Origin: Vibrio gigantis
Lineage (GTDB): Bacteria; Pseudomonadota; Gammaproteobacteria; Enterobacterales; Vibrionaceae
Assembly (NCBI RefSeq): GCF_024347515.1
Contig: NZ_AP025492.1
Span: forward strand, 558,001-622,000
Direction of reading: 5' to 3'
Length of the DNA stretch: 64,000 bases
Shown: piece by piece, positions 17,871 through 26,737 of the stretch
How positions within the stretch are numbered: the first letter of the stretch is position 1
How the letters are laid out: each line of letters opens with the position of its first letter
Notes under the pieces: generated by a model
The model's input: the letters and a program-made list of their open reading frames with translations, nothing else
Databases searched by the model: none
Told to the model about the DNA's origin: nothing
Translations under genes and position numbers: made by a program

Positions 17871-19298
17871 GTGACAGACTTAATCAATTTGATGAACGAT
17901 CTCCTTTGGGGATCTATCTTAGTTTATTTACTGGTTGGTGTGGGTATCTACTTCACCGTACGACTAGGCTTCATTCAATTCCGCCATTTCGGCCACATGT
18001 TCTCTGTTCTAAGAAACAGCCGTAAAGCAGACAGTGCTGGTATCTCTTCTTTCCAAGCTCTTTGTACTAGTCTCGCTGCTCGTGTAGGTACGGGTAACAT
18101 GGCAGGTGTTGCTGTAGCTCTAACCGCTGGTGGCCCTGGTGCTATCTTCTGGATGTGGCTAATCGCAATGCTAGGTATGGCAACATCGTTTGCAGAAAGT
18201 ACACTAGCACAGCTATACAAAACGCGTGATAACGACGGTAACTACCGCGGCGGCCCTGCATACTACATGGAGAAAGGCCTAGGCATGCGTTGGATGGGGG
18301 TTCTATTCTCTATCTTCCTAATCATTGCATTCGGTCTTGTATTCAACGCAGTTCAAGCGAACGCGATTGCAAGCGCAATGAACACAGCATTCGACCTTGA
18401 GCGTAGCTACGTTGGTGTTGGTATCGTAATCATCTCTGCATTCGTTATCTTCGGTGGTATCCGTAAGATTGCACGCACTGCAGAAATTATCGTTCCAATC
18501 ATGGCACTGGCTTACCTAGCGATCGCTATGTACGTGATGTTCGCGAATATCGAGAAAGTGCCTGAAGTACTGGCTCTTATCTTCAAGAGCGCATTCGGTC
18601 TGCAAGAAGCAGCGGCGGGTGGCCTAGGTTACGCAATCGCACAAGCGATGATTAACGGCATCAAACGTGGTTTGTTCTCGAACGAAGCGGGTATGGGTTC
18701 TGCGCCAAACGCAGCAGCATCTGCTACGCCTTACCCACCGCACCCAGCATCACAAGGTTACGTGCAAATGCTAGGTGTGTTCATGGACACCATTGTTATC
18801 TGTTCTGCAACAGTAGCAATCATCCTGATGTCTGGTGAGTATGTACCACACGGTGAAGTAACGGGTATCGAACTAACGCAACGTGCATTAACAGCACAAG
18901 TTGGTGAATGGGGCGGCATCTTTGTAGCGGTAGCGATTTTCTTCTTCGCTTTCACTTCAATCATTGCAAACTACTCGTACGCTGAAACGAACCTTATTTT
19001 CCTTGAGCACAACAACAAGAAAGGCCTAGTGCTGTTCCGTATTGTTGTACTGGGGATGGTTATGTTCGGCTCTCTAGCGACACTACCAACGGTATGGGCA
19101 CTGGCTGACGTATCAATGGGCTTAATGGCGATTGTTAACTTGGTGGCGATTATCCTGCTATCAGGCATCGTGATTAAGCTAGCGAAAGACTACAACCGCC
19201 AACTAGACGCGGGCAAAGTACCGACATTCGATTCGAATGACTTCCCTGAGCTTAAGTCTCAACTGGAAGACGGTATTTGGGACAACAACAAGAAGTAA
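17871..19298 (+). CDS. Alanine/glycine:cation symporter (AGCS family)
   Basis: An inner-membrane Na+-driven amino-acid importer with about 10-11 membrane segments. Family motifs are GIYFTVRLGFIQFRH, SLAARVGTGNMAGVA, GGPGAIFWMW, YRGGPAYYMEKGLG and FSNEAGMGSAPNAAA. Substrates in the family are alanine and glycine; the specificity here is not decided by sequence. GTG at 17871 (GAGG six bases upstream, product MTDLINLMND) is chosen over GTG at 17844. The gene stands alone between a long leader and a strong terminator. Confidence 0.95.
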   Translation: MTDLINLMNDLLWGSILVYLLVGVGIYFTVRLGFIQFRHFGHMFSVLRNSRKADSAGISSFQALCTSLAARVGTGNMAGVAVALTAGGPGAIFWMWLIAMLGMATSFAESTLAQLYKTRDNDGNYRGGPAYYMEKGLGMRWMGVLFSIFLIIAFGLVFNAVQANAIASAMNTAFDLERSYVGVGIVIISAFVIFGGIRKIARTAEIIVPIMALAYLAIAMYVMFANIEKVPEVLALIFKSAFGLQEAAAGGLGYAIAQAMINGIKRGLFSNEAGMGSAPNAAASATPYPPHPASQGYVQMLGVFMDTIVICSATVAIILMSGEYVPHGEVTGIELTQRALTAQVGEWGGIFVAVAIFFFAFTSIIANYSYAETNLIFLEHNNKKGLVLFRIVVLGMVMFGSLATLPTVWALADVSMGLMAIVNLVAIILLSGIVIKLAKDYNRQLDAGKVPTFDSNDFPELKSQLEDGIWDNNKK

Positions 19299-19338
19299 TT
19301 TTGTTGGAGCGATAAACCGCTCATCCTAAAACGATTAG

Positions 19339-19368
19339 AAAGGCTAAGGTTTCGACCTTAGCCTTTTT
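19339..19368 (+). terminator. Terminator after AGCS symporter gene
   Basis: AAGGCTAAGGT / ACCTTAGCCTT with a TTCG loop and five T. Confidence 0.92.
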
Positions 19369-19385
19369 CTTTACCTGTCATTTGT

Positions 19386-19442
19386 CTCATTCTGTCTACC
19401 AAAGCTCATTTTCCCTATCGAAGCTCATTCTCCCTATCAAAG
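19386..19442. repeat. Three tandem 19-bp repeats upstream of yaaA
   Basis: Three adjacent 19-bp units start CTCATTCTG, CTCATTTTC and CTCATTCTC and end in AAG. Units two and three differ at two positions; unit one is more diverged. They lie 84 bp before the yaaA start. Confidence 0.7.
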
Positions 19443-19525
19443 TAATAGGAAGAGTCATAAAGACAAGTTGATGTTTTTTCTATACTCTAGCTGCATCCAG
19501 TTAGATAACCGATTAGGGTAAAGTT

Positions 19526-20302
19526 ATGTTAGTTGTCGTTTCTCCAGCCAAAACACTTGATTACGAATCACCATTAGCGACTGAACGCTTTAGTCAGCCT
19601 GAGTTTGTTGAACACTCTGCTGAGCTGATTGAAGAGTGCCGTAAGCTGACGCCAGTCGATATTTCTGCATTGATGAAAGTCAGCGATAAGATCGCAGGGT
19701 TGAACGTAGCGCGCTTTGAGCAGTGGAGCGAGACCTTTACCCAAGACAACGCACGCCAAGCAATCCTAGCCTTTAAGGGCGATGTCTACACTGGCCTAGA
19801 CGCTGAGACGCTATCGGATGAAGATTTTGATTACGCACAAAATCACCTGCGCATGCTTTCTGGCCTATATGGTTTGCTTAAGCCGTTAGATTTGATGCAG
19901 CCTTACCGCTTAGAGATGGGCACACGCTTAGCCAATGCTCGTGGCACTAACTTGTACCAGTTCTGGGGCAACATCATCACAGACAAGCTGAATGAAGCAT
20001 TGAATGCTCAAGGTGACAATGTGTTGATCAATCTAGCGTCTAACGAATATTTTAAAGCCGTGAAGCCGAAGAACCTTGATGGTCAAGTCATTACACCAGT
20101 ATTTAAAGACTGTAAGAATGGTCAATACAAGGTCATCAGTTTCTACGCGAAGAAAGCGCGTGGCATGATGGCTCGTTACATCATCGAGAACAAGATCGAT
20201 TCGGTTGAGGCTCTGACCAAGTTCGATACCGCGGGTTACTATTTCGTTGAAGAAGAGTCGAACGCGAAAGAGCTGGTCTTCAAGCGTGAAGAGCAAAGCT
20301 AG
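19526..20302 (+). CDS. yaaA: Peroxide stress protein YaaA (DUF328/UPF0246)
   Basis: A 258-residue cytosolic protein with the UPF0246 signature: [12 protein letters not shown] at the N-terminus, [47 protein letters not shown] and [11 protein letters not shown]. In E. coli YaaA lowers free iron and limits DNA damage during hydrogen peroxide stress, and related proteins bind DNA. E. coli yaaA lies near the thr operon; here it is about 7 kb downstream of thrC. Monocistronic. Confidence 0.95.
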   Translation: MLVVVSPAKTLDYESPLATERFSQPEFVEHSAELIEECRKLTPVDISALMKVSDKIAGLNVARFEQWSETFTQDNARQAILAFKGDVYTGLDAETLSDEDFDYAQNHLRMLSGLYGLLKPLDLMQPYRLEMGTRLANARGTNLYQFWGNIITDKLNEALNAQGDNVLINLASNEYFKAVKPKNLDGQVITPVFKDCKNGQYKVISFYAKKARGMMARYIIENKIDSVEALTKFDTAGYYFVEEESNAKELVFKREEQS

Positions 20303-20356
20303 ACATTATTGATTAAAGGTCGTCGCGCTCTATGGCGAGATACCCACTAGATAGAG

Positions 20357-20391
20357 AAAGCCCCATGCAGCGAACTGCATGGGGCTTTTTT
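20357..20391. terminator. Bidirectional terminator between yaaA and srmB
   Basis: AAAGCCCCATGCAG / CTGCATGGGGCTTT with a CGAA loop and flanking A and T runs, shared by the convergent genes. Confidence 0.93.
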
Positions 20392-20414
20392 ATTGAATCG
20401 TTGAAGCAGTTAGA

Positions 20415-21680
20415 TTATTTCTTCTTTGCTGCTTTCTTTTTCTTCGCGATTTTTTTCTTCTTCGCGATTTTTTGTTTCTCTACCGCTTTTTTATCTTCTT
20501 TCTTCGGTTTCTTCTTCTTAGTCACCGCCGCTTTCTTGTGCGTTGGGCGCATGCCTTCGATGAAGCGTTCTTTGATTGGTTCGTCTGTGTAACGAGCCAC
20601 ACGCTCAATCATCAGTTGATCGTGCGCTTCAATGATAGAAACCGCGTTACCTTTTTTACCAGCACGTGCGGTACGACCAATGCGGTGCAGGTATACGTCA
20701 GCCGTACGCGGCATGTCGTAGTTGATTACGTGACTTACGTCTGGAAGGTCGATACCACGAGCTGCAACGTCAGTCGCTAGCAGTACGTTTACAGAACCGT
20801 CACGGAAACGAGCAATCGCGTTGTTACGACGATCTTGAGGCATTTCACCTTGGATCCATGCACATGGGATTTGCGCGCTTTCAAGTTGAGCTCGAAGATC
20901 ACCTAGACGATCACGCGTCTTCAAGAACACAATGCTGCGCTCAGCTTGCTCTGTGATGATGTGTTTTAGGATGTTCAGCTTGTGCTCTGCTGTGTCTGCA
21001 CGGTGGTACCACTGAGTGATCTTCTTGCGCTCACGAAGTGATGATTTCGCATCGATCTCTGCTGGGTTTTTCAGTAGGTCTTCAGTGAAGCCTTCAATGC
21101 CTTTACCTTCTAGCGTTGCTGAGAACAGTAAAGTTTGTTTACGCCAGCGACACTCTGCAGACAGACGGTCAACAACAGGACCAAAGCCCATGTCTAGCAT
21201 ACGGTCGGCTTCATCTAGAACCAGCCATTCAATCGCACGACAGTCAAAACGCTCACCTTCAATGTATTCCATCAAACGACCAGGTGTTGCTACTACGATA
21301 TCTTGAGTCGTGCTTAAGATATCTGCATGCTCTTGATACATCACACCGCCCGTGATCGTGAAGATGTTTAGGCTGGTGTATTTAGCAAGCTCACGTGCTT
21401 GTTCGGTTATCTGCATTGCTAGCTCACGCGTTGGCGTCAAGATAAGCATACGTGCAGGGCCAGATTTCTTACGTGGGAAATCCAGTAGGTATTGCAGTGC
21501 TGGCAATACAAATGATGCTGTTTTACCAGTACCTGTTGGCGCAGAAGCCAAAACGTCTCTTCCATCTAACGCTTGTGGGATTGCTTCAGCTTGTATCTGT
21601 GTTGGACGTTCGTAGCCCATTTCGTCAATTGCTTTAAGCAGCTCTTGGTTTAGATCGAGTTCTGCAAAGGTTCTGATCAC
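20415..21680 (-). CDS. srmB: DEAD-box RNA helicase SrmB
   Basis: An ATP-dependent RNA helicase of 50S ribosome assembly. The 421 residues hold the Q motif (GYERPTQIQ), Walker A SAPTGTGKT (about 46-54), PTRELA, LDEAD, SATLEG, TDVAARGIDLPD and HRIGRTARAG. The block LDFPRKKSG and RERKKITQWYHRAD match E. coli SrmB better than other DEAD proteins. The C-terminal tail, about 35 residues, is a Lys-rich repeat (KIAKKKK units), probably binding RNA. The adjacent trmN6 gene is also the neighbour of srmB in E. coli. Confidence 0.93.
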   Translation of the reverse strand: MIRTFAELDLNQELLKAIDEMGYERPTQIQAEAIPQALDGRDVLASAPTGTGKTASFVLPALQYLLDFPRKKSGPARMLILTPTRELAMQITEQARELAKYTSLNIFTITGGVMYQEHADILSTTQDIVVATPGRLMEYIEGERFDCRAIEWLVLDEADRMLDMGFGPVVDRLSAECRWRKQTLLFSATLEGKGIEGFTEDLLKNPAEIDAKSSLRERKKITQWYHRADTAEHKLNILKHIITEQAERSIVFLKTRDRLGDLRAQLESAQIPCAWIQGEMPQDRRNNAIARFRDGSVNVLLATDVAARGIDLPDVSHVINYDMPRTADVYLHRIGRTARAGKKGNAVSIIEAHDQLMIERVARYTDEPIKERFIEGMRPTHKKAAVTKKKKPKKEDKKAVEKQKIAKKKKIAKKKKAAKKK

Positions 21681-21787
21681 TGTTGTTTCTCCACAAGCAA
21701 TAAATGTTTCTGCCTCAAAAAGCAGACGATAAAAAAGAGTAGTCGGACATTATAGAAGCATTAGTGATTAGGATCACATGGTATTTA

Positions 21788-22516
21788 CTACATCTTGAGA
21801 TAAAAATCTTTGGTGAGTGCAATAAATGCTTCGCTATAACCAACTTGGTGGTGAATTGTAAGTGATTCGCGCTGCAAATCTTGCTCGCAAGCAGGATCTT
21901 TAGATAACTCAAACAGGATTCGGCTCGCGGGTTTCTTGTCTGTTGTTTTCACATCGAGGCGCTTTGCTAGATACCAACCACATTGCTCGGCTAGTTTAAT
22001 AAAGCCTTCTCCTTCTGGAGTTGGCAGTATGAAGCTGGAAGTAGCGGTTTCCGTTGTTATCTCGAAACATCGCTTAGCAAGTTGCAGATGATCCAAGCTG
22101 TCGGTATGTCTGGCGGTGGCTCTCTGACTTTGCTGTGCTTGCTCTCCTGAGTTGAAGTAGGGTGGGTTGCAGATGATCGCATCAAACCTTTGAGGAAAAT
22201 CTGTGGTGAGCACACTGCCATAATGCAGGGCGATACGATCTTGCCAAGGAGATTGTTCAATATTGACTGTGGCAGCATCAATGGCGTGTTGATCAATATC
22301 TATCGCAGAGATTAAAGCATCTTCAAAGCGCTGCGCAGTCATCAAGGTCAATAGCCCAGTTCCTGTCCCAACATCGAGTACACGTGATCTTTGTGGCAGG
22401 CTTATCCACGCGCCAAGTAGCACACCATCGGTACTGACAGGCATACCGCTTTGGCCACCATAAATTGAGAATTGCTTAAAATTGAAGCTTTTAGTTTGCA
22501 CTGTTTTGTTTTTCAT
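21788..22516 (-). CDS. trmN6: tRNA1(Val) (adenine(37)-N6)-methyltransferase
   Basis: It makes N6-methyladenosine at position 37 of tRNA-Val. The 242-residue class I methyltransferase has the SAM loop [14 protein letters not shown], the acidic DID of the second strand (SAIDIDQHA) and the amino-methyltransferase motif NPPYF. The N-terminal [25 protein letters not shown] is characteristic of the YfiC group. It lies 107 bp upstream of srmB on the same strand and may be cotranscribed with it; in E. coli the two are divergent. Confidence 0.93.
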   Translation of the reverse strand: MKNKTVQTKSFNFKQFSIYGGQSGMPVSTDGVLLGAWISLPQRSRVLDVGTGTGLLTLMTAQRFEDALISAIDIDQHAIDAATVNIEQSPWQDRIALHYGSVLTTDFPQRFDAIICNPPYFNSGEQAQQSQRATARHTDSLDHLQLAKRCFEITTETATSSFILPTPEGEGFIKLAEQCGWYLAKRLDVKTTDKKPASRILFELSKDPACEQDLQRESLTIHHQVGYSEAFIALTKDFYLKM

Positions 22517-22830
22517 TAATGTTCTGAGTATCGAGATATTTTAAGTGATTAGCTCTATTGTTAACCATCTGTATGAATAAATGTTCTGCTTGGTTAATTA
22601 TTGTTGTGAATTATGGTTAGTTTATAATTATGACTATTTTTACATATCCAGTGGAATCAACTGCTTTTTGTTCTCATATGCAAATTTATATGGTGTTTTT
22701 GTGTGGTGACTTGCAGCTAGCTAAGTGTTTCGTCATTATGCGCGACTATTTTATAGATTGATTGGCAGCTTTGAGCTGTAACATTCATGTAAGCACAACA
22801 TAAACACATAAATATAATTAAGGATTATCT
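22517..22830. other. Intergenic region trmN6 / brnQ
   Basis: 314 bp, AT-rich, containing the divergent promoters of trmN6 and brnQ. I see an AAGGA ribosome binding site before the brnQ GTG but no recognisable operator or stable hairpin. Confidence 0.5.
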
Positions 22831-24144
22831 GTGAAACAGAGTCTAAAACTAACAGATATAATGGCATTGGGCTTTATGCTTTTTGCGTTTTTCTTAGGTG
22901 CGGGTAACATCATCTTCCCACCTCTAGCTGGTCAATTGGCTGGTGATCACTTCCTTCCAGCGATGTCTGGTTTTCTGCTGACTGCCGTTGGTCTGCCGTT
23001 AATCACTATCGTCGCGGTCGCTGTGGCTGGTGGCTCTTGGGGTCACTTAACTAAAGATCTTCCTAAGCAAGCTGCTACCATCATGGCTGTGCTGATCTTC
23101 ATCATTATCGGTCCTGCATTTGCTGCACCACGTACTGGCCTTGTTGCCTATGAGATGGCGGTGAAACCGTTCTTCATCGATGCCTCTCAAGCTCACCTAA
23201 CTCTCTTTTCGATTGCATTTTTTGTAGTAGCGATGTTCTTCTCATGGTCGCAAGGTAAGCTTATTGACGTTATTGGTAAGGTACTAACACCTGCACTGTT
23301 CGTTGGTTTGGTTGTACTGGCGATTGCTGTATTCGTTAACCCTCAAGGCGATATTCTTGCAGCTCACGGTGAGTACATCACTCAACCACTGACTAAAGGT
23401 TTCCTTGAAGGCTACAACACCATGGATACTTTTGCTTCTTTGATGTTTGGTATGCTGATTGTTGATGCGATCCGCAGCAAGGGCATTACTGACCGCGCAG
23501 CGACGACTAAGTATCTGATCAGCGCAGGTTGCATTGCTGCAGCGGGTCTAGCATTTGTTTACATCTCTCTGTTCTTCCTAGGCGCAACAAGTGCAACAGT
23601 AGCTGCGGGTGCAGACAACGGTGGCGCTATCTTAAGCCTATACGTTCAATCGTTGTTTGGTCCTTCTGGTCAGCTAGTACTTTCTGTGATCGTATTATTG
23701 GCGTGTCTAACAACGGCGATTGGCCTTGTATCAGCATGTTCTGATTACTTCAGCTCGCTAACGCCTCTGTCTTACAAGACTTGGGTAATTATCAACGGTG
23801 TAGCTTGTGCAACCGTAGCGAACGTAGGTCTTTCTCAGCTGATTTCTCTGTCTGTACCAGTACTGTTTGCACTGTACCCAGTCGCGATTGCATTGGTTGC
23901 TCTGACGTTCTTGCGTAGTCGTTTCCCTAATCCAAAAGCGGCTTACCGCGTGGTGGTATTAGTGTCTCTACTGTTTGCTCTAATTGATGGTGCTAAAGTA
24001 GCGGGTGTTGATGTATCTGCACTTAAGATGCTGCCACTGTTTGAGATCGGCATGGGTTGGTTACTACCAACAACTGCAGCAATCATCTGTATGTTCTTTG
24101 TTGGTAAATCAACAGAGCAAGAGATGGCAGAAGAGACGGTTTAA
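22831..24144 (+). CDS. brnQ: Branched-chain amino acid transporter BrnQ
   Basis: An inner-membrane Na+- or H+-coupled importer of leucine, isoleucine and valine (LIVCS family) with about 12 membrane segments in 437 residues. Family motifs include FMLFAFFLGAGNIIFPP at the N-terminus, GPAFAAPRTGLVAYEMA and LACLTTAIGLVSACSDYF. The start is GTG with AAGGA upstream. Monocistronic, ending at a strong terminator. Confidence 0.95.
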   Translation: MKQSLKLTDIMALGFMLFAFFLGAGNIIFPPLAGQLAGDHFLPAMSGFLLTAVGLPLITIVAVAVAGGSWGHLTKDLPKQAATIMAVLIFIIIGPAFAAPRTGLVAYEMAVKPFFIDASQAHLTLFSIAFFVVAMFFSWSQGKLIDVIGKVLTPALFVGLVVLAIAVFVNPQGDILAAHGEYITQPLTKGFLEGYNTMDTFASLMFGMLIVDAIRSKGITDRAATTKYLISAGCIAAAGLAFVYISLFFLGATSATVAAGADNGGAILSLYVQSLFGPSGQLVLSVIVLLACLTTAIGLVSACSDYFSSLTPLSYKTWVIINGVACATVANVGLSQLISLSVPVLFALYPVAIALVALTFLRSRFPNPKAAYRVVVLVSLLFALIDGAKVAGVDVSALKMLPLFEIGMGWLLPTTAAIICMFFVGKSTEQEMAEETV

Positions 24145-24180
24145 TCTTTACGTTGAGATTAAATAGTCACTCGACATAGA

Positions 24181-24216
24181 AAAGGCCTCATTACTTCGCA
24201 GTAATGAGGCCTTTTT
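24181..24216. terminator. Terminator between brnQ and fldB
   Basis: AAAGGCCTCATTACT / AGTAATGAGGCCTTT with a TCGC loop and T run; the A run on the other side makes it usable by fldB as well. Confidence 0.92.
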
Positions 24217-24263
24217 GTATTCAGTGTGTTTAGATGAACAGGTCTTCGAGAGCGCATGTGCGC

Positions 24264-24785
24264 TTATAGCTTTTCGCTGTACTCAACCAGAACTTGCTCT
24301 ACCCAGCTTGCGATACGGTCGTCGCTCAGTTCGTATTGTGAATCTTCATCAAGCGCCAGACCAACGAATTGCGATTGATCTTCGGTGAGTGCTTTAGACG
24401 CTTCGAACTCGTAGCTGTCATCGTTTGGCCAGAAGCCAACAAACTCTGCACCAGCGGTTTTCAGCTCGTCATGCAATAGCCCCATCGCATCTAAGAACCA
24501 TTCGCCGTAACCTTCTTGGTCACCCAAACCAAACAGAGCCACTACCTTGCCTTTCATTGGTGTGGTTGCGATGTCTTCCCACAGTTCATTCCAATCTTCT
24601 TGGATTTCACCGAAGTCCCAAGTCGAGATACCTAGCAATAAAAGGTCGTAGTCCGCCATCAATGAAAGAGGGGTTTCTTTCACGTTATGGATATCAACTA
24701 GGTCTTCACCAATAATGCCGCGAATTTTCTCTGCTGCCATTTCTGTGTAGCAGGTAGTTGAGCCGTAAAATAATCCAATTTTCAT
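24264..24785 (-). CDS. fldB: Flavodoxin 2 (FldB)
   Basis: A small FMN electron carrier of 173 residues, the same length as E. coli FldB. The phosphate-binding loop [14 protein letters not shown] and the FMN-stacking segments [14 protein letters not shown] and [15 protein letters not shown] are intact. It is divergent from xerD as in E. coli, and the shared 150-bp region holds both promoters. Confidence 0.96.
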   Translation of the reverse strand: MKIGLFYGSTTCYTEMAAEKIRGIIGEDLVDIHNVKETPLSLMADYDLLLLGISTWDFGEIQEDWNELWEDIATTPMKGKVVALFGLGDQEGYGEWFLDAMGLLHDELKTAGAEFVGFWPNDDSYEFEASKALTEDQSQFVGLALDEDSQYELSDDRIASWVEQVLVEYSEKL

Positions 24786-24935
24786 AGCAAACGTTCGATT
24801 TTAATTTCAGATGGCGAATTCTAACCATAAATCGACTTCGATTGCAGCGATTATCCGCTCAAGTCGTAATTTTTATGGCATTCATATTTGCTCTGGCATA
24901 CTCTCAAAACAGTTTCCAATATTGTGAGTAACACT

Positions 24936-25850
24936 ATGCAGTCGCCTCAAGGGCAGAGCGCAGACCACGGTCTCGTTGAACAGTTTTTAGATGCTATGTG
25001 GATGGAGCGAGGCTTATCTGAGAATACGCTTGTCTCGTATCGTACCGATTTGTCCAAACTACTTACGTGGATGGAACAGCACAATTACCGCCTGGATTTC
25101 ATTAGCCTTTCAGGGCTACAAGATTATCAGGGCTGGTTAGCCGACGCTGATTTTAAGCAGACTTCTCGTGCACGCATGTTGTCGGCAATTCGTCGCCTAT
25201 TTCAATATTTACACCGTGAGAAAATCCGAGCGGATGACCCAAGCGCTTTATTGATCAGTCCTAAGCTTCCGCAACGCTTGCCGAAAGATTTGAGCGAAGA
25301 ACAGGTTGATGCTCTGCTTGATGCGCCTGATCCGAACGATCCAATTGAGCTTCGCGATAAGGCGATGCTTGAGTTACTCTATGCAACCGGTTTACGTGTG
25401 ACTGAACTGGTTAGTTTGACGATGGAAAACATCAGCCTAAGACAAGGCGTGGTGCGTGTTATTGGTAAGGGTGGCAAAGAGCGCTTGGTGCCAATGGGCG
25501 AAAATGCCGTGGATTGGATCGAGACATTTATTGAACAAGGTCGCCCACAGTTGCTTGGTGAAAACAGTTCAGATGTGGTTTTTCCAAGTAAGCGCGCCAA
25601 GCAAATGACCCGTCAGACGTTCTGGTACCGTATTAAGCATTACTCGGTTATCGCAGGTATCGATACTGAATTGTTGTCACCGCACGTATTAAGACACGCT
25701 TTTGCGACGCATTTACTGAACTATGGCGCCGATCTCAGGGTCGTACAGATGTTGCTTGGGCATAGTGACTTATCGACAACCCAAATTTATACTCACGTGG
25801 CGACTGAAAGGCTGAAGCAAATTCACGCGCAGCATCACCCTCGTGCTTAA
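24936..25850 (+). CDS. xerD: Site-specific tyrosine recombinase XerD
   Basis: XerD with XerC resolves chromosome dimers at dif under FtsK control; in Vibrio the pair is also used by integrative phages. The 304-residue protein has the SAM-like N-terminal domain and the catalytic R, H-x-x-R and Y: ATGLRVTELV, LSPHVLRHAFATHLL, LLGHSDLSTTQIYTHV. The open frame runs further upstream to 24888, but ATG at 24936 gives the family length. It begins the xerD-dsbC-recJ-prfB-lysS run conserved with E. coli. Confidence 0.96.
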   Translation: MQSPQGQSADHGLVEQFLDAMWMERGLSENTLVSYRTDLSKLLTWMEQHNYRLDFISLSGLQDYQGWLADADFKQTSRARMLSAIRRLFQYLHREKIRADDPSALLISPKLPQRLPKDLSEEQVDALLDAPDPNDPIELRDKAMLELLYATGLRVTELVSLTMENISLRQGVVRVIGKGGKERLVPMGENAVDWIETFIEQGRPQLLGENSSDVVFPSKRAKQMTRQTFWYRIKHYSVIAGIDTELLSPHVLRHAFATHLLNYGADLRVVQMLLGHSDLSTTQIYTHVATERLKQIHAQHHPRA

Positions 25851-25876
25851 ATCCATTTATTTTTAAGGTGAACTTA

Positions 25877-26656
25877 ATGAGCGTATTACGCCGTCTTCCT
25901 CTATTAGCGCTTCCTTTGATGATTACTGCATGTAATGCATCAGAAGCGAAAGTAGAACAAACATCAACAGCCGCAGAAGTTGCTCCAGCTCAAGCGATTG
26001 ATACAGCAGCGTTAACTAAGCGTTTTGAAAAAATCGGTATCAAAGTTGATAAGATCGTTCCTTCAGACATCGATGGTCTGCTAGAGATTCAAACCAACAG
26101 CGGCATTATCTTCTCTTCTCCAAAAGGTGATCACTTTCTAGCGGGCACACTTTACTCTTTGGATGAGAACGGCAAATTCAGTGATGTATTGGCTGAGCGA
26201 CAAGCGCCGCTTAATGCTGAAAAAGTAGCAGCACTGTCAGATACGGTTATCGAATATAAAGCGGATAACGAAAAGCACGTTGTGACTGTGTTTACTGATA
26301 TTACTTGTGGCTACTGTGTTCGTCTGCACAGCCAAATGCAGGGCTACAACGACTTAGGTATTACCGTTCGTTACATGGCTTACCCGCGCCAAGGTGGAAC
26401 GGGTCAAGTTGCAGACCAAATGGCAGCAATTTGGGCATCAGATGATCCAAAAGCCGCAATGCACAATGCGAAAGTAGAACGTCAGATGCCTGCATCAGGC
26501 AAAGACCTTGCTGAGCAGAAACAGATCATCGCAAAACAATACCAACTAGGCCGTGAGCTTGGTATCAATGGCACGCCAGCTATTGTATTAGAAAGTGGTG
26601 AGTTGGTGAGTGGTTACTTACCGCCAGCACAACTGCTTCAACGTTTAGAGCAATAA
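25877..26656 (+). CDS. dsbC: Thiol:disulfide interchange protein DsbC, lipoprotein-like signal
   Basis: A periplasmic disulfide isomerase. The thioredoxin-fold domain carries the active site TDITCGYCVRLH (Cys144, Cys147) and the cis-Pro motif GTPAIVL; an N-terminal dimerisation domain precedes it. The signal peptide ends MITAC-NAS, which matches a lipobox, so the mature protein may be lipid-anchored. The second, structural disulfide of E. coli DsbC is absent: matching positions read IWASDD and PASGKD. ATG at 25877 has AAGGTG upstream and is preferred over GTG at 25868. It lies 26 bp after xerD. Confidence 0.94.
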   Translation: MSVLRRLPLLALPLMITACNASEAKVEQTSTAAEVAPAQAIDTAALTKRFEKIGIKVDKIVPSDIDGLLEIQTNSGIIFSSPKGDHFLAGTLYSLDENGKFSDVLAERQAPLNAEKVAALSDTVIEYKADNEKHVVTVFTDITCGYCVRLHSQMQGYNDLGITVRYMAYPRQGGTGQVADQMAAIWASDDPKAAMHNAKVERQMPASGKDLAEQKQIIAKQYQLGRELGINGTPAIVLESGELVSGYLPPAQLLQRLEQ

Positions 26657-26737
26657 TCTCGTTTTCTGTATTGCCAATTTATCCCCCCATGTTTTTGATT
26701 TAAGGAGTGGCCTGATTGATATTGGGCCCATTTTTAT

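Noticed and set aside
20332..20780. Phe-rich plus-strand ORFs opposite srmB
   Set aside because: They are the complement of the Lys-rich tail of srmB and are artefacts of low-complexity DNA.
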